From Streptomyces sp. CB03234 (GTDB taxonomy: Bacteria; Actinomycetota; Actinomycetes; Streptomycetales; Streptomycetaceae), in contig NZ_LIYH01000009.1 in NCBI RefSeq assembly GCF_001905885.1, positions 1-64,000 of the forward strand: 64,000 bases of DNA. The letters are read 5' to 3'. The notes under the pieces were generated by a model. That model was not told the origin of the DNA, did no database searches, and saw nothing but the letters and a program-made list of their open reading frames with translations. Position 1 is the stretch's first letter. Every line of letters starts with the position of its first letter. This document shows positions 61,985-64,000 of this stretch, piece after piece. The position numbers and the translations under genes are program-made.

Positions 61985-63019
61985 CTACTTGGACGTCGCG
62001 ACCATCTTTCCGGTGGGCGAGACGGCGAACCAGGTGCCGCCCACGCCCTGACCGTTGGTGTCACCGGGCTTCTTGTCGCCCGCGAAGGTGTAGAGGGGCC
62101 AGCAGTCGATGGTCTGCTGCTTGATGCCGTCGGGCCGGTTGAAGGTGACGTAGCCCTTCGTGGAGATGCCCTCGGTGTCGTTCTTGTCGACGGGCGCGAC
62201 GACCGGCCACTTCTCCAGGCACTCGCCGGTGCAGGCGGTCTTCATGGGCCACGCCGAGTCCTTCTCGAACCGGTAGACCGTCATCCCGTTCTTGTCGACG
62301 ACGATCTCGCCGAGCTTGGGGTCCTTGCGGACGGACAGGCCCGCCAGGTCGGCCGGCGCACCCCCGTCCGCGCCGCCGCCCTGCTCCTCGGCCGCCCCCT
62401 CGTCGGTGCCCTCGCCGTCGGCGGCCCCCTCGTCGCCGCCGTCGGCCAGGGCCGCCTTCTTGCCGTCGGGGGCGGCCGCGAACCACGTGCCGCCCACGCC
62501 CTGGCCCTTGGTGTCGCCGGGCTTGGTGTCCTTGGCGTACCGGTACATCGGCCAGCCGTCGATGGTGAGTTGCTTGGTGCCGTCGGCGCGGGTCACCTCA
62601 CCCATCAGGGAGGCGTCGACACCGGCCGGGGGCTTGGCGCCCTCGGCGGCCACCACGGGCCAGGCCTTCGCGCAGTCGCCCTCGCAGGCGGACTTGGGCG
62701 GGTTCGGGGTGTCCTTGTCGAAGCGGTAGAGCGTGAGGCCCTCGCTGTCGGTGACGACCTTGCCGAGCTCCTTGCTGTCCCAAATGGCGAGCTGACCGGC
62801 CGGCTTGGCGGCGGCCGCCTCCCCTCCGGAGCCGGCGCCGGAACCGTACCCGGCGCCCGAACCATAGCCGGCGCCGTTCTCGGCGGGCGCGCCCGCCGGT
62901 GCGGCGGCGCCGACCGAACCGGCGGGGGCTTGGTCCCCCTTGTCCTGACCGCACGCCGTCGTCAGCGCGAGCACGGCCGCCGCGGACAGCGCGAGCGAGG
63001 CGTTCCGCCAGGTCTTCAT
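61985..63019 (-). CDS. Lipoprotein with two Lipoprotein_15 repeats (SCO0930-like)
   Basis: The 344-residue protein has a lipobox (ALTTACGQDKG, Cys near 23), a Gly/Ala/Tyr-rich linker (AGYGSGAGYGSGAGSGG), and two related domains of unknown function. Domain 1 (KELGKVVTDSEGLTLYRFDK, CEGDCAKAWPVVA, LTIDGWPMYRYAKDTKPGDT) is repeated as domain 2 (PKLGEIVVDKNGMTVYRFEK, CTGECLEKWPVVA, QTIDCWPLYTFAGDKKPGDT), with an acidic Gly-rich linker between. It matches the surface lipoprotein next to rmdA in S. coelicolor, from memory. Paired Cys may form disulfides. Confidence 0.9.
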   Translation of the reverse strand: MKTWRNASLALSAAAVLALTTACGQDKGDQAPAGSVGAAAPAGAPAENGAGYGSGAGYGSGAGSGGEAAAAKPAGQLAIWDSKELGKVVTDSEGLTLYRFDKDTPNPPKSACEGDCAKAWPVVAAEGAKPPAGVDASLMGEVTRADGTKQLTIDGWPMYRYAKDTKPGDTKGQGVGGTWFAAAPDGKKAALADGGDEGAADGEGTDEGAAEEQGGGADGGAPADLAGLSVRKDPKLGEIVVDKNGMTVYRFEKDSAWPMKTACTGECLEKWPVVAPVDKNDTEGISTKGYVTFNRPDGIKQQTIDCWPLYTFAGDKKPGDTNGQGVGGTWFAVSPTGKMVATSK

Positions 63020-63212
63020 GTCAACTCCCGTTTGTATCGAGGTAGTTCGGCGACGCCCAGGCGTGCCGTTCATGGCCCTAAGTACGGGCGGGAGGGCGGC
63101 GCGTGTTCAACGCGCCGGGAAAATTTCTCCGGCGGCGGGACGGGGGTTACGAAAAACCCTTCCATCAGGCGAATCACACCGGTTCCAGGCGACGCCGGGG
63201 CACTGAGCGATC

Positions 63213-63779
63213 ATGCTCAACGGCGTGTACGGAACCCTCGTCGCGCGACTCTTGGCGGCCGCCGCCCTGGGCTGGCTGCTGACCGCCCCGCTGCCCGCGG
63301 CGGCCGACAGTTGCGCCATCGCCCACATCGGCCCCGGTACGCCCGAACCGGCCGTCGCGGTCGCGGGCGGCGCCACCTGCACGGCGGGGCCCTCGCCCGC
63401 ACCGGAGCCCCCTCCCCCGCCCGAGCCGCCCGCACCGGAGCCGCCGCCACCGCCACCGCCACCACCGCCTCCCGTGCGGGTCGTCCCGGAGCCACCGCCG
63501 CCGCCCGCACCACCACCGCCCCCACCCCCACCGCCTCCCGCGCCGGCCCCGCCGCCACCACAGCAGCCGGAGCCGCCCCCGCCCCCGGAACCGGAACCGG
63601 CCCCCACCGCGACGCCGCGTCCCGCACCTCCTTCCCCGACGACCGTCCCGCTGCCCGCCTACCGGCGCGCGCAGCGGGCCGAACCGGCCGGCGGCCCCTC
63701 CACGGTCACCGTGATGCTCGTGATCATGGCCCCCGCGGTGCTCGCCGCCGCCGCACTGCGCTCCCGCTCCTCCCGCTAG
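63213..63779 (+). CDS. Secreted proline-rich surface protein
   Basis: The 188-residue protein has a signal peptide (residues 1-31, AAAALGWLLTAPLPAAADS) and a small domain with two Cys. A central region of about 90 residues is almost all Pro with Glu/Ala/Gln, giving a stiff rod. A C-terminal membrane span (TVTVMLVIMAPAVLAAAALR) with a basic end follows. Probably spans the cell wall. Function unknown. It is divergent from the two-repeat lipoprotein, as in the S. coelicolor SCO0930-SCO0931 pair that I recall. Confidence 0.85.
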   Translation: MLNGVYGTLVARLLAAAALGWLLTAPLPAAADSCAIAHIGPGTPEPAVAVAGGATCTAGPSPAPEPPPPPEPPAPEPPPPPPPPPPPVRVVPEPPPPPAPPPPPPPPPPAPAPPPPQQPEPPPPPEPEPAPTATPRPAPPSPTTVPLPAYRRAQRAEPAGGPSTVTVMLVIMAPAVLAAAALRSRSSR

Positions 63780-63801
63780 CACCCACCGCCCGGAGAACAC
63801 C

Positions 63802-64000
63802 TTGTCGGAATGGCTCGTCCTGTCCATCGCGATGGCCGCCGCGTGCGCGGTCGTCCTGACCATCGTCGTCATCAACAACCGCCGCATCGGTGACGACGAC
63901 GACCCGTCCGAGACCCCGGACGTCCTCGAGTACATGACGATGATGATCGGCGTGGTGTACGCGATCGTGCTGGGCCTGGCCATCGCCGGCGTCTGGGAGG
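63802..64000 (+). CDS. DUF4239 membrane protein, 3' end beyond the window
   Basis: TTG 63802 with CGGAGAAC upstream begins SEWLVLSIAMAAACAVVLTI, VVINNRRIGDDDDPSE and VLEYMTMMIGVVYAIVLGLA. This is the start of a DUF4239 (bestrophin-like) membrane protein with an N-terminal helix and a second helix running off the window. The start lies 22 bases after the proline-rich gene stop. TTG is unusual but is the only candidate with a ribosome site. Confidence 0.78.
   Translation, partial: MSEWLVLSIAMAAACAVVLTIVVINNRRIGDDDDPSETPDVLEYMTMMIGVVYAIVLGLAIAGVWE

Overview
The window is high-GC actinobacterial DNA and almost certainly Streptomyces. The signs are GTG/ATG starts with GGAGG-type ribosome sites, many 1-4 base start/stop overlaps, a melC tyrosinase pair, a complete egt ergothioneine operon, a sortase and substrate pair, DmdR-like iron boxes and a DasR-like site. 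From memory, the order egtDCBA ... sdhB-sdhA-sdhC-lysR ... rmdA ... two-repeat lipoprotein ... proline-rich protein matches the S. coelicolor SCO0910-SCO0931 neighbourhood. This suggests a chromosomal arm rather than a plasmid.

The left third (1-21 kb) is a decayed mosaic. It holds two IS5-type elements and remnants of at least seven genes: an Nramp-type operon copy, a small Cys-rich protein, an AI-2E transporter, a beta-carbonic anhydrase, the C-terminus of Ku, the C-terminus of a cation/proton antiporter, and a truncated membrane protein. Between them lie intact stress and surface genes: an operon of amphipathic-helix/holin-like/DUF3618 proteins with YihY, a FAD-Rieske oxidoreductase, a DUF4142 protein next to a class F-type sortase, a hemerythrin, a Cys-rich copper-storage protein, a DUF2254 membrane protein, and a tightly coupled operon (lipoprotein-like protein, Nramp-family transporter, two PRC-barrel proteins, 32-residue membrane peptide).

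The right two thirds (21-64 kb) is mostly intact. In order it holds: pirin and PhoD phosphatase; a disulfide oxidoreductase beside thioredoxin; a thiolase; a LacI regulator; a macrodomain-type gene broken by a small palindromic insertion; egtABCD; an olsB-olsA pair for ornithine lipid; an orphan sugar-binding lipoprotein with a DasR-like operator; an unusual adenylation-carrier-acyltransferase 3 fusion divergent from a ferric ABC transporter; dodecin, HAD and LLM oxidoreductase genes; a DUF4034-like/HSP90/TPR operon; melC1-melC2 with a frameshift in melC2; sdhCAB with a divergent LysR regulator; and a c-di-GMP protein (RmdA type) coupled to a methyltransferase, followed by two cell-surface proteins and a partial DUF4239 gene.

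The best candidate for an undescribed system is the 38.1-44.5 kb divergon. A single 853-residue protein joins an adenylation domain, a carrier domain and a multi-pass membrane acyltransferase. It faces an Fe3+ ABC transporter, and an iron-box-like sequence lies at the start of each arm. This suggests an iron-regulated acyl or aminoacyl transfer at the membrane.
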